From NCBI RefSeq assembly GCF_029227915.1, contig NC_079878.1:13454001-13518000 (forward strand): DNA of 64,000 nt, read 5' to 3'. The notes below the pieces were generated by a model. It did no database searches, had not been told where the DNA came from, and saw nothing but the letters and a program-made list of their open reading frames with translations. The DNA is from Hydractinia symbiolongicarpus. Lineage: Eukaryota; Cnidaria; Hydrozoa; Anthoathecata; Hydractiniidae. The translations under genes were made by a program, and so were the position numbers. Every line of letters starts with the position of its first letter. Within the stretch, counting starts at the first letter, position 1. Positions 35,801 to 47,800 of the stretch are shown piece by piece.

Positions 35801-37195
35801 ATGTCCCCATCGCTCTTTAAGATAAGTTCGTTCAGTATAGAAACAGTTTTCAAGATAGCAGACATGTTTTCTTTACACGACTTTGTTGCTGCTTCGGTTG
35901 TTGTTATTGATAGTATAATCACAGAACAACGAAGAAAAAGATCAGAAATGGAAAGAAGAAAAAAGCACAAATTTTGGTTCAGAGATTTTTATTTAAAAAG
36001 AGAAGAATTTGGTGCTTTTCATAATACAGTATTTTAAGAAATGAAAGAGATGACAGAGAATCATTTTTTTTAAGTTAGTAAAAAGTTATTGATCCATATT
36101 AATGTATAATATACTAATTCGACTATGGTTATTACTTTGTTATCGATTTTTATATCTTTTGTGTTTTTTTTTCAAGATTTGTTCGTATGTCCCCAGAGCT
36201 TTTTATGATCATTTGTGTTCAATGATGGAGCACCTTATACAAATCAGATACCAACTTTAAAAAGTCGATATAATCTTCTGAGGGCTTGTGCAATACTTTA
36301 AAATTCCTAGCATCAGGTGATTCAAAAATTTCTCTCACATATTTATTTTTGGAAGAACAATAGTATCAAAGATCGTGACTGAAACATGCTATTTATGCAA
36401 CGTCATCACCAGTATACCAAACTCACAAATGAAGATTTCAGCGGGATTTGAAGAAATATGCTATAGATGGGAAGCGCATCAATATCGAATGCCCTGCAAA
36501 TTGTACCAAAACTATAAGGGCTTTTTTTAAAATTTGTTTTGTTGGCTGTGTGCGATGCGAAGTACTGCTTTGCAGCAATGTAGGACAATAAGGCAGTAAT
36601 AACGATGCAGAAGTGTTATCAAGAAGTAAGAATGATCATTGCGAACAACCAAATCAATTTTCCGAACGACAGACCTTTACCTGGATGCGAATATCAGCTT
36701 TTACCTTATTTTATTGTCAGGGATGAAATCTTTTCTTTGAAGTGATGATAATACGGTCTTACCCAGGAAAACTGGATGAAAAAAAAATATATTCAACTAT
36801 CTTTTATCAAAAGCCAGAAAAGTTTTTGAAAATTCGTTTGGTATATTGCGAGCTTTAGGGAGAATATTTTCAAGAGCTATCAAAGCAAGTGTAGAAAATA
36901 TAGACTGATACACATTAGCGGCTATTACGTTGCATAATAACTTGCGCCAAACAGACAACGCAATGTATTCTCCAGCTGGATTAAGCTATCCTGAAAACTC
37001 AAGTGGAGAAATAAAACTGGGTGATTGGCGGAGCCAAGCTGGCGCACAAGACGCTAGTGGCTTGACTTCTGTTACAAATGTTCGTAGTTCAAGGCCTGCT
37101 ACAGATGCTTTACAGATCAGAGATGCATTAAAAGAGTATTTTTTGACTACAAACGGTATGGTATCATGGCGATTGATCATGTTAAACGAAGTTTA
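35801..37195 (+). pseudogene. HARBI1-like Harbinger transposase relic
   Basis: Fragments in changing frames follow the HARBI1 order. First RRKKHKFWFRDFYLKR and FGAFHN (35950-36030). Then a helical block LKFLASGDSKISL (36298-36340). Then IDGKRINIECP (36455-36490), covering the first catalytic Asp region. Then YFIVRDEIFSLK (36710-36745), with the second Asp. Then [20 protein letters not shown] (36813-36870), with the Glu region, and LHNNLRQTDNAMYSP (36928 on), GDWRSQ and the C-terminal helix up to 37195. Stops and frameshifts separate the blocks, so no product is possible. Family assignment rests on block order and these motifs. Confidence 0.8.
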
Positions 37196-37319
37196 AGTAG
37201 ATAAATAACAATTTATTGTATCGATTATGTAGCTATATAAAAGTTGTCTTTTATTATGTTTCCAAAGAGTAGTGCGTGTATTGGTTGTATATGAAATGGT
37301 ACAAGCTGAAAACTTTTAT

Positions 37320-37750
37320 TGTTGTTGTTCAGTCAGCATATTTGTAAATGTCATGTTCTCCATACCAAAGACTGGTGCTGTTTGCGTCACACTCACCGAT
37401 TTGGAAGGAGCATTGAAAACTGGCTTTTCATAAATATTCTCCCGCTGAACTAGAAAGTTAGTTGGTGTTCTCGGTGGAGTAGTGTCCACATTACTTTCAA
37501 CACTGGATCCAATCCCAAACGTCTGGTCTGAATATATGAGGAGGGAATGTTGTCGTTCGTGACGAATTCTAGCCCATTCATTAACTTGAGTTCTTGAGTG
37601 ACCATTTCCTCAAAGATTTCATCTGCATCCATTTCCTTGCTTTTGAATGTAGCTACTTTTAACATTTTGCTAGACAGTGCATCACCAATGGTCTGAAGGG
37701 CAGGATTTGAAGGGTATTGAGGCTTACATTCCTACTTCTGCGTTTGTATG
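37320..37750 (-). pseudogene. Probable Harbinger accessory (Myb/SANT-type) gene relic
   Basis: On the minus strand the reading MLKVATFKSKEMDADEIFEE continues into a QELKLMNEWARIRHERQHS-like helix across a frameshift, then a Pro/Thr-rich stretch (VDTTPPRTPTNF). A helical C-terminus after a basic KKRSAYKRRSR patch is what Harbinger accessory proteins show. No Myb repeat itself is readable. The assignment rests mainly on position next to the HARBI1 relic and opposite orientation. Confidence 0.35.
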
Positions 37751-37792
37751 CACTTCTTTTCTTTCCTGATGTTTCAGCACGCACTTTAATGG

Positions 37793-37930
37793 GGTAAATA
37801 TCGCGGGAATTTAATTTTGCGGGTGGAGCTCATCCGCGAAATTTTAACATTTCGCAGAGACTTATTTTTGCGGATGGGGGATGAAATTTTTCGCGGGGAT
37901 TTAATTTCGCGGATGAGTTTAATAGCAATT
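37793..37930. repeat. Dispersed CGCGAAATTTAA-type repeat
   Basis: A cluster of related words (ATCGCGGGAATTTAATTTTG, CATCCGCGAAATTTTAAC, TTCGCGGGGATTTAATTTCG) is arranged in both orientations over about 140 bp. Similar words occur near positions 20-60, 15730-15830, 20740-20800 and 41560-41585. It looks like a short interspersed or MITE-type repeat; the ends are not defined. Confidence 0.55.
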
Positions 37931-39787
37931 TTTAAAAAAGGTAAAATAACTTGTCAAAAGGGTTCGGGGCCGAATGAAACTGTCTCATCAACCCTCGTTC
38001 ACCGGTCATTTCTACACCGACCGAGGCAAAGTGTAATTTTAAATTTTAGTTCGAAACAACTATAACGTCAGGTAAAATAAACACAACTAGTTAAAAAACG
38101 AAAAGAATCTTAATCGTTAATAAAATGCGTCAAACGCGGTACGAGAGAAGTCAACATTACCTTCGTCTCCAGAGATCGGTTCATATGTTGATTCTTCATC
38201 CGATTCATCCACTACTATTTCACTTCATAGGGTGTGCGCAACTTTGAATTGTTCATCCGTAAGGCTGGGAAGAGAACACAAATTCGGTTGATTATCTGCA
38301 TTAGAAGCTGGGAGCAAAGGATCGATATCCTGGAAAGCGTAAAGTGATTCGAGACCTTCAACACCAGCTTCAAGCGCTTCAGTGATACCATTCTTGCCAC
38401 GTTTTTTCGTCATATTAGTATAAATCCACCATCGAGCTTTAAGCGGGTAAGTTGCAATGGGTAAGTTGCAATGGGACGGTGATGTCTCCGCAGCTATTTA
38501 CCTTCATCTGGTTGCAGAACAAACTTGAGCGGTATACCAATCGTTAAACTTTTTACGTGTTTACTTATTTGCGTAACCGTTTACGGTCAAATCCAGAGGT
38601 TTGGACTAAGTGCGTCATATAAGCAGGAACGCAGCAATTTCGATATTTTCTTTCTCATACAGATCCAAGTCTTTTTTCGTCATTTATCCAGTAAACAAAT
38701 CCGTATTGTCTAAGGCGTTTTGATGAAGTGATAAATTTAATAATTTTTCTTTGTAAAGCTGCGTTACTGTAGTGAGTTTTGTTGAAACTCAAAGATTCTT
38801 TGGTCATTTTCGATTAAATCTTGCGATGCGGGTTTCCTTGCCAAATGCGACAAAAAAGAAAAAGAGATGCGTCTGCTATTTTATCCAAGAAACCGCGAAG
38901 AGATGGTGACATCAGAACGATGTTTTTAAACGGTGCTGCCAGAATCGGACCTACGCGTGAAGACAGTCGAAAAAACAAGCAAAACCAGCTGAAATTATAT
39001 CCATTGTACTTCATTAAGTAGTTTTTTAACTCGCTTTATTTATAGAATCATTAGAAAATATAACACCTGCTAAAACTAGCTACGTAAAACAACTTTCTTG
39101 TCATTTTTATCTTATCTTTTCATTATCAGTACTCGGTTGAAAAATGTTTCTAGTCTTTTTTTTGGGTCATTTCCCGAAATCATTACTTTTAAAATTTGGT
39201 TAAAATTCGCTCAAAAGACTGAGCCATACATTTTTCGACTTCATAAATCTTGTCCAACAATTTTTCCGCTCAAATAAAAAAAATTAGTTCTTAATGTAAG
39301 GTGATAGGTCACACATATTTTGTGGCGGATATCAACTTCTGTAATAATTAAAATTACTTTTTTTTAGATTATGCACCATACTTAACTGTTAAAATGGTTG
39401 GTAGTGGTGAGCTTTTTTTTCTTTTTCTTTTGTCTTCTTTAAACTTTCTATGTGATTCATGCTTGCACCCGCAGAACTAAAAATATTTTACTGCTACATG
39501 TCCTCATACGTAAATCTGATTATATTTATCTATTTTTAAAAGGACACAAAGAAGAATATTTAAGGCTAAAAAATGTTAAAAAAGGCACACCGAGCCACAG
39601 CTAGAACAGATGTTCTTAAAAAACGTCTCTTTCTTTCGTTGAAGTATATACGTAGTATATATAGTACGTGGTTGTTTACATGTGTACACAGACATACACA
39701 CTCTGGTAGATAGAAAATGTTGGCTAACACAGAGTGAATTAATAATTTACCCTTATTTAAGGACTGGTTGCGAATACAATATACTGG

Positions 39788-40190
39788 AACTAGTCGTTTA
39801 CGCGTGGAAAAATCCACGGGTTCACCCGTCCTTTAAATTTACCCGTCGCAACAAAGTGGATAAAAATATATCGCATTTGATATTCATGTTTCAGTAGCAC
39901 CATTTTCTGACTTAGCAGGGGTTCCACACCGAGACAGACAAAATACGGCTATTATTAAAGAGACTAGTCGTTAGCCCGTGGAAAAATCTACGAGGGCGCC
40001 CGTCCTTTAAATTAACCCGTTGCAACAAAGTGGACAAAAACATATCACATTTGGTATTGGTGCACATTTAGAAATTTCGTGTTTCCGTTACGGCACGCGG
40101 CTCTCGCGGACACACAGAAAAAATACAACTATTATTAAAGAGACTAGCCGGGAAACCCGGCGTCGAAACGCCGGGGTAAGCCACAAGTCA
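39788..40190. repeat. Copies of the ACTAGTCG...CCCGTGG repeat family
   Basis: Two copies (about 39788-39875 and 39961-40050) share ACTAGTCGTT, the hairpin-forming GTGGAAAAATCYAC and CGTCCTTTAAATT, followed by AACAAAGTGGA. A third start, GACTAGCCGGGAAACCCGG, follows at about 40141. They are relatives of the larger array at 42.5-44.5 kb. Confidence 0.7.
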
Positions 40191-40617
40191 AGGTGTGACC
40201 ATGCGTTGAACGCTTAATTAATAAGAGCCGTAAACTGTGCCACATGGTCAGGTGGGTGCTTTAGTACAGGTATGCAGTATGCCGTAAATCAAGTAAAGCG
40301 CATACACCATTATAGTGTTGCGACTGTAATATATTTATTTAAAAAAAACTTTCCCGCAACGATAGCTGAAATAAAAACAGAGTTGTTACCCTGTCATAGA
40401 AAAAACAATCGGTCACTATTATTTTATTTTGCGGAATAAGATTTTGTGAAAGTTAAAGAATTAATCGTGACACCAGGCTTAGCGCTTAGTACAGTTAAAT
40501 GGTGTCGCACATGCGCATAGGGATAATACCCTTTCGAAAAACACTTCATTCCAGCCTGTTTAACTAAAAACACAAGAAACAATCCATTGTTAACACATGG
40601 CTGAGCGGTTAGTACAG

Positions 40618-40824
40618 TTAAACAGAGTTGAACGGCCATAAAGGCAAATTACCCTTTTTCAAAATAAATTGATCTTGTTGTAATGTGTTGTTGGCACGCC
40701 TTTCCAGTTCGCGTTCTACATGTTGCCTTAGCATATCAGCATGCTCTTCCCTTCTTCTTTGAGCATTATCAAAATTTAAGTTATGTTGAAAATTGTGCTC
40801 AGCATTGAAATTCAGGACGGACAT
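40618..40824 (-). CDS. Small open frame of unknown nature
   Basis: A 68-codon frame starts with ATG and is rich in Asn, Gln, Arg and Glu (NAQRRREEHADMLRQHVERE), which predicts a charged helix. I recognise no family, see no splice partners, and the last third overlaps a repeated TTAGTACAGTTAAA word. It could be part of a transposon gene or a chance frame. Confidence 0.15.
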   Translation of the reverse strand: MSVLNFNAEHNFQHNLNFDNAQRRREEHADMLRQHVERELERRANNTLQQDQFILKKGNLPLWPFNSV

Positions 40825-41403
40825 TGACGTAGTTCAAAAAAAATAACTTCGTTACCTTCAGGCACATCCATTATACTGATAAATAAAGATAGCTAGTTAG
40901 CTAATAAAAAGAAAACAAGAAACATCAAAAAATAGTTTCAAAATCACTCAAGTTTTCAAAATCAATTAAGTTTTCTCAGAAGTATCACAAAGCAAAGCAA
41001 GAACTAAAGCAAAGAATTATTAAGAAACTTTCCTTTTCAAATGATGATTTTCTTTATTTGTTTTGCTCAAATTAAAGCTTTGAACTCTTTGCCGGAGAGT
41101 AAAAAAACGGCAAAAATGAATTGAGAGGACTGTAATTTCTGATTGGTCCTTTACTGCAAAATGCGAACCTGATTGGCCCTTTAATAAAGGACAGCGGTAA
41201 AAAATGTCCATATGTGTTAACTACAGTGTATACATATTTGTATAACAAACCTGTTTATAAGAAATTTAAGACTTTTAATAGCCACTTTTTACCCAAAAAA
41301 TTGTGCAAAAAATTATCGTGTTATGGAGACACAGAATATTTATGCATGAAATGGCAAATGTGACATTAAGTACAGCCGGGGAATTTCCGTGGTTCTTTCC
41401 TCG

Positions 41404-41446
41404 CTATTTTATTATACTAACGTAAAAAGGGAGTATAATAAAATAG
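41404..41446. repeat. 15-bp inverted repeat
   Basis: CTATTTTATTATACT (41404-41418) and AGTATAATAAAATAG (41432-41446) are exact reverse complements with a 13-base loop. It lies 380 bp upstream of the first certain sacsin exon. Confidence 0.85.
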
Positions 41447-41822
41447 TAAAAATTACAAAAACAAACAAAAAACCAAAGCAATATTGTTTTTAGTATACTT
41501 TTTATGCGTATATGATAGCCAGCACAGTTTTACTAAACATAGATGATTTCACAAAAGTTGGTTCTCGCGAAAATTAATCCCCTCAAAGTACACTATCTCT
41601 GCTATTATCAGCTGTATTTAGGCGAAAACGATTGCTAGTTGGAAAGATTTTACAATCATCACCATTGGTAAAAGTCGTCCCACTCCCTCCTACGCCCAGA
41701 GGAAACAATGAATAATACATTTGTGTATTTTATCTTTTTTTTGTTGGTTTTCCATGTTCTAAGATTGGCGTCTCTCTATTGTAACGTTTGATTCTAAAAT
41801 ATTGTTTCATGAAATATTTCAG

Positions 41823-44800
41823 GTGTAAAAAAGAAGAAGATTAGCAAGTTTCAACTTCCTTCGCTTATTGAAGAAGTCAAAAATATTTTGCAGCTGTATC
41901 CTGACGATGGTCAAATTTTTAAGGTAGGTTATTAACACGTATCTGTTGTAAAAAGAAAGTGGACCCCTAATCCCTCTAATTATGTTTGTTATAGCTTCGG
42001 ATTTCAATTTTTTAGTAAGAAAAATTTGTAAGTGGAACACGTTATCCTTAAATTTTTGTATATAAATTATAATATAAATTTTATATAATATATATCTATT
42101 ATCACACAGTTGACTGTAACGTGTTGGTTAATTATAGCCAGAGCATGGACTACACCTTTTACTGTCTTTAACTTAACTCTCACGGAAAAAAATATAGTTC
42201 TAGTTAGAAGGACAGTCAAGTAGTAGATAATAAAACACATTGGTCAAACCATGACACTGTGCATTAGAAACAAAAGAAACAAACAGTTTTCAAGTTATAT
42301 TACCCAAGGTTATTAAAGCGAACCTGGCTATATCTTCCGGTCTGCGCACTTTTCCTTCTTAAAATGGTAAGTCTTGTTGGAGACACCTTGAAAAACAGAC
42401 CAAATTATCAAAGCATGGATGTCAGTTTACATGATCCATTATAAAACTACACAGTAATTCAAAATACAGAGAAGGGGACTTCGATCAAATTATTTAAAGA
42501 AAGTCATAGATAGTATGCAGATGGACTAGAAGGCTACTGTAATGGCTTTATTAATTTAATATAGGATTTAGACGTTTACGATAGTGTTATTGACGTCGCG
42601 CCGTAACGTCAGAAAATTTAACATTTGAGACATACTTTTTTGGGCAATAATCCAAAAGAAAATTTCGGCGACTTCAAAAAAAATGAACACATCCACTATG
42701 ACCGTAACATACACTTCGTATTATTATATAAGACTAGTCGATAAGGCCCGTGGAAAAATCCACTAAGGCAAGATAAAAATGAAAAAGAAGTGTCATTTGA
42801 ATTTTGATGACGTCAGAAACCCATCCACAAAAAAAAATCAGATTGCCTCTATTGTGTAGAGCTTAAATTGCTGATCAAGAAAAGTATATAATCGTGTGGT
42901 TTTGATGACCAGTTAATGAGGTATAAGGGTTTAAGAATTTTGCTGACGTCAGCAATGGCCCGTCAAAACATTATTTTTTTTAAAAAAAATGTGTATACCT
43001 GTTGCCTTCATCGTATAGATCTTGAAACGCTGATTAAGAAAATGTGTAGGGTCATGTACGTTTAATAAACGGTTGCAGAGATATTAGGGTTTGAAGGTTT
43101 TTTAATGACGTCATCAACCTGTCCATTCCGGAACGGATTCGAGGACTCAGGTTTGTAAAAATTACCCAAATTGGTCCTAGGTGAAAAATCATTGACATCA
43201 CCACGTCGTTTCCAAGTTATTTGGTCTTAAAGTTTTTAGTGCACTGTAATGGCTTCATTAATTTAATATAGGATATTGATGTTAAAGTAGTGTTATTGAC
43301 GTCGCGCCGTAACGTCATAAAATTTAACATTTGAGACTTTTTTTGGAAACTACAAAGAACATTTCGGCGACATCAAAGGAAAACGACGATATCCACTATG
43401 ACCGTCACACACACTTCGTATTATGATATAAGACTAGTCGACAAGGCCTGTGGAAAAATCCACTTAGGCAGGATAACAGAGAAGAACAACCGTCAGTCAG
43501 AACACAATAATTTTTTTTAGAAATATTTATATCTGTTGCCTTCATCGTATAGATTTTGAAACGATGATCAAGAAAATGTATAGGATCGTGTACTTTTGAC
43601 AAACGGATGCAGAGATATTGAGGTTTGTTGGGGACGTCATTAACCCGTCGATTCCGAAACGGATTCGGTGATCCAGGTTTGGAAAACTTACCCAAATTGG
43701 TCTCAGGTATTCCCTAGTTACCCACGCAGAGATGATGTCAGTTATTTCCACCCATTTCACATGAAACGGGTGGAAATAACATGCATTTTTCGGCAACATC
43801 AAAGGAAAATGAACACATCCACTTCGACTGTTACGGGCACACAGAACTGGCGTATTATTATATCCAAGTTATTTGGCCTCAAACTTTTAGGTGCACTGTA
43901 AAGGCTTCATTAATTTAATATAGGATACTAGTCGATAAATCCCGTGGAGTAATCCACTTAGGCAGAAGGACAATGGAAAAATAGGTTGTTTTAGTTTTTT
44001 TGCTGACGTCAGCAGTGCAAATACAAAATAAATATATTTTTTTAGAAATTTGTATACCTGTTGCCTTCATCGTATAGATCTTGAAATGCTGATCAAGAAA
44101 ATGTATATGTTCATGTATCTTTGACAAACGGTTGCAGAGATATCAAGGTTTAAAGGTTTTTTGATGACGTCATCAAACCGTCCATTCCGAAACGGATTCG
44201 GGGACCCAGGTTTGGAAAACTTACCCAAATTGGTCCCAGGTTGTCCCTAGTTACCCACGCGGTGAAAAAACATTGACGTCACCACCTCGTTTCCAAGTTA
44301 TTTGGCCTCAAAGTTTTAAGTGCATTGTAATGGCTTCACTAATCTTAATTAACTTTCCTTTGACGTCAATACTATTTTATCGGTAAAGTTTGGTAAATTA
44401 CAGAACAATTTTATAGGCGATGTTTTATAGAATTTGTTAAAGAAAATTTTGAAGAATGTAATCCACTTTGCAAAAGTGACAGACAGACACACGGAACTGG
44501 CGTATTATTATATAGATTGACGTTAAAGTAGTGTTATTGACGTCGCGCTGTAACGTTGAATTTGGTTAATGTCTTGGTGAAATTAATTGGCGAAATTAAT
44601 TGGCGAAACGTACTTAGTGAAATTACATGTTCTTGGATGATTTCTTTTCCTAGTGAAATTAAACTTGTAAAATTGGTTGACATATTAAATGAAGATAAAA
44701 AGTTACTCTTTCCATCAGGCGCATTAGAGTAGTAAAAATACAGCTAGGTGCCTACAAAACTGTGGAACAACTGTACTAGACTCAACACCTGCATCCCTTC

Positions 44801-47800
44801 AAGAGAGAAAACAAAATTATAAACAGCATTAACAAGGAATAATTAGCGAGTAATACAATCCTGTTTACTTTAGATGATATCTTCTATCACCATATCCACT
44901 ACCGCAATGATATCCTTTGCCTTAGTAAAATGCCTGAGTATTATTTTATGAGCTGGTTAAGAGTTGTGCACCACTTAACCTTAAAAGCGAGAGTAAAAAT
45001 ATGTCAAATTGTACGTTAAATAATTGAGAAAATGCTTTGGTGGTCCGTACTAGGTAGCATTGCTTCAGTGCAGACCGATATTTTGTGAGTAAACATCAGC
45101 AAACCAGGTCTAATATTGGAAAAGTATCACAAGGGTATGTACTAGAATCATCAAATCTAACTTCAGAATTACCACAGCATTTTATTTCACCAGGATGGTA
45201 CAACCCGTCATACTAACCCTACAATCAGAAACACTAGATTTCACCATCACAAGAAACAACGGTTCCAGCACTAGAATCACCAGAACATGTAATTTCACAA
45301 TGTTTAGCATAAAAAATCACCAAAACATATGATATCATCACTTCATTTATCAAAAAGTTTTATTATAAAACAAGCCGATAATTTATTACAAAATGTTTTT
45401 TATTACAAAAGATTAACACATAAAAAAGACGATATGGCATAACCGTGATGAAGGATAAAGTGAAATACGTAAAAAAAGTAATGAGGAAGGGAGTTTTTTT
45501 ATAAATGTAAGAACTAAAGGAGATAGTGGCCTCTATTGTCGTGATTAACTGACTCAGACAACTCTAATAATGATGAGAATAACGTGTGTCGTAGGGTATA
45601 TGGTAGATGGACGGTAACGTGCATCAATACGGTAACTTATTAAAAATGTAATTTAATTATTTTTCTTACTTTGTTCGCCTGGCAGTTATTGACCTGTTAC
45701 GAGAGGGTTAATTTCTTGGTGTTTCGGCAATAAAACGTATTAAAAGAATATAGTTTATCATACTTTAAAACTTACAGTCATGGGTTCAACTCACATCCAC
45801 ATGAAAAGCTATTAGAACACTAAAGAGATTCTTCTGTCTGTTTGTTTACAAAAAAAAAACTCTGAAAAATTTATGCCATGCCTTAAGTCCGCGTCCACAT
45901 AACAACAACGCTATTGTTTTGTGTTTTGTTTGTTAATTTGTTTACAAAATAATTACAACCTATCAGTTGTGACATATTGAAGTCAAAGCATGTACTGTCA
46001 GACAAATTTATACAAAATATATATGTACTTTTTAATTGCCCCCTTTCCATGAAGGTCAAGAATTGTTTTTTTTTGTCCACTAATTTATGCCTAAGATGTG
46101 AATAGAAAGTAAAGATACTCGGCCTCATAGGTAACAGGAGAAGTGACACTGTGGATATAAAAAAAAATCATTTACATGTGAATTTACATCCAAACTTCGA
46201 GTGGTATTTTTCATATTTAGTTCACTTTATGATTCTGACACTTTCCCTGTATTGTATTCTTGCACAGAATTTCTTACTTAAGCTTTTTTTTAGGAGATAA
46301 TTCAGAATGCTGATGATGCAGGAGCTAAGGAGGTTGTTTTTATTTACAACCAAAACGATTATACCAAATCAAACTCAACCCAAAAGTTCTGTGTTGAAAA
46401 ACTGTCTCAATTCCAGGTAAAAAATTGTTGGTATTTTTTTTTTCAATTTGACGATGTGCGCTATTGAATGAGGTGTTTTCTCGCAAAAAGTTAAATTCTC
46501 CAGTGCTTTTGTTGATTTAGGGTCCTACCTTATATGCTTACAATGACGCTGTATTTCAAGAAAAAGACTGGCAAGGTATCACCTCCTTGTCCAAAAGCAA
46601 TAAACGAGCAGATCCATTAAAAGTTGGACGTTTTGGTCTCGGATTCAAGTCGGTTTTTAATATCACAGGTAAGTTAAACTATGTCTCCTGCTTTAGATAC
46701 GCAATTGCAAGAAAACAAGTTTCCATAATATAACGGCTGCAGAAATATTGTTAGTAAAATTTTCTAAGAAATTATATCACACAAACTCCCATGTTTTTAA
46801 GTGTGATAAGGTTCAATAAATACAGATGTGCGTGCAAAAAGTTAACGTAAATGAAAAACGCTGGTATGTGTGAGAGGTAGATGTAAACCGCTAACGTTGA
46901 AGTACATACAAAAAGTACAATGTACACTCCACTGTATCTTTTAATTTTTCTTCTTTTCAGATTTACCAAGCATTGCAAGCGGTAGCAGGTTGCTTTTTCT
47001 TGATCCATTAAAGGAAACACTACAAAAGGAAATTTGGGACCTTGATTTTGAAGACGATGAAGATCTCTTCAAGCTTAATTTTGGTGATGTGAACTTGTTC
47101 AAGAAAGTGCCACCAAATTATTCTCTATCCGCAGAAGGAAAATGTGAAGGTTCTCTTTTTTGTTTTCCTCTCCGAACAAAGCAGTCAGATATTTCAGAGG
47201 TTTGTTATGGTGACATCAAAATCCAAGAATTGATAAAAACGTTTAAGTCAGAAGGATGCTTTAACTTAATATTTTTGAAAAGTGTTCAGTCTATCACAAT
47301 GTACCAAATAAGCCAAGGATGCGATACCATGGAGGAGTTATACTCCGTACGCGTTTCAACTGAATGTGCAAAAAAATATGAAGAAGTCAGGCAGAAATTC
47401 ATTGATGAGGTGGCAAGGAAAACTGAAGGTAAACATTTTGAATACATGCAACTAGATCGTTCTCTGGTTATTGAGGAACATGCTGGTGGGATGTTTCAGC
47501 ACTACAAATTTATGATAAGTGAGCTGTTTGGATGCGCAAACGATGTGGACATGATTAAATTAGTCAACAATATCTCGTACGCTCCATTGGTGGCAGTTGC
47601 AATGCCGATGGAGAATAACAATGGTGGACATGTTTTTTGTGGGCTGCCACTTCCATTAAATCAAACATGCATGACTGGTTTGCCTATTCACGTCAATGGT
47701 TTCTTCGGTCTTGGTCCTGATCGAAAGGATTTAAAGTGGAAAGAAGTAGGTGCGACTACAAGCAACGACGAAGACGTAACTTGGAATCTCTCCCTTATTA

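Larger units (their letters stand above)
35703..37760. mobile_element. Decayed PIF/Harbinger transposon
   Basis: A HARBI1-like nuclease relic on the plus strand is followed by a probable accessory-gene relic on the minus strand, the usual two-gene Harbinger arrangement. A TAA followed by GGCAGGGTTTCCACCAGTGC at about 35700 looks like a left terminus. It is followed by an 11-bp inverted repeat (35716-35726 and 35732-35742). I could not find the matching right terminus, so the right edge is approximate. Confidence 0.65.
37931..41822. other. Intergenic DNA upstream of the sacsin gene
   Basis: No certain gene. A 16-bp direct duplication (GGGTAAGTTGCAATGG) lies at about 38446-38475. Related repeat copies lie at 39.79-40.19 kb. 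The words GCTTAGTACAGTTAAA and GGTTAGTACAGTTAAA recur around 40483 and 40608. A possible first sacsin exon is ATG GTT GGT AGT G at 39394-39406, with a GTGAGC donor whose phase fits the exon at 41823; this is weak because the match is so short. Confidence 0.45.

Noticed and set aside
36930-37196. 88-codon frame as a functional gene
   Set aside because: It is only the C-terminal block of the HARBI1-like relic, with stops and frameshifts upstream.
38215-38413. Two overlapping minus-strand frames near 38.3 kb as a gene
   Set aside because: Only about 60 codons, no family, no partner exons; possibly further Harbinger debris but unsupported.
43405-44127. Several minus-strand open frames with similar protein sequences (LDHRFKIYTMKAT type)
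   Set aside because: Their similarity comes from the underlying DNA repeat units; the frames are not conserved across units.
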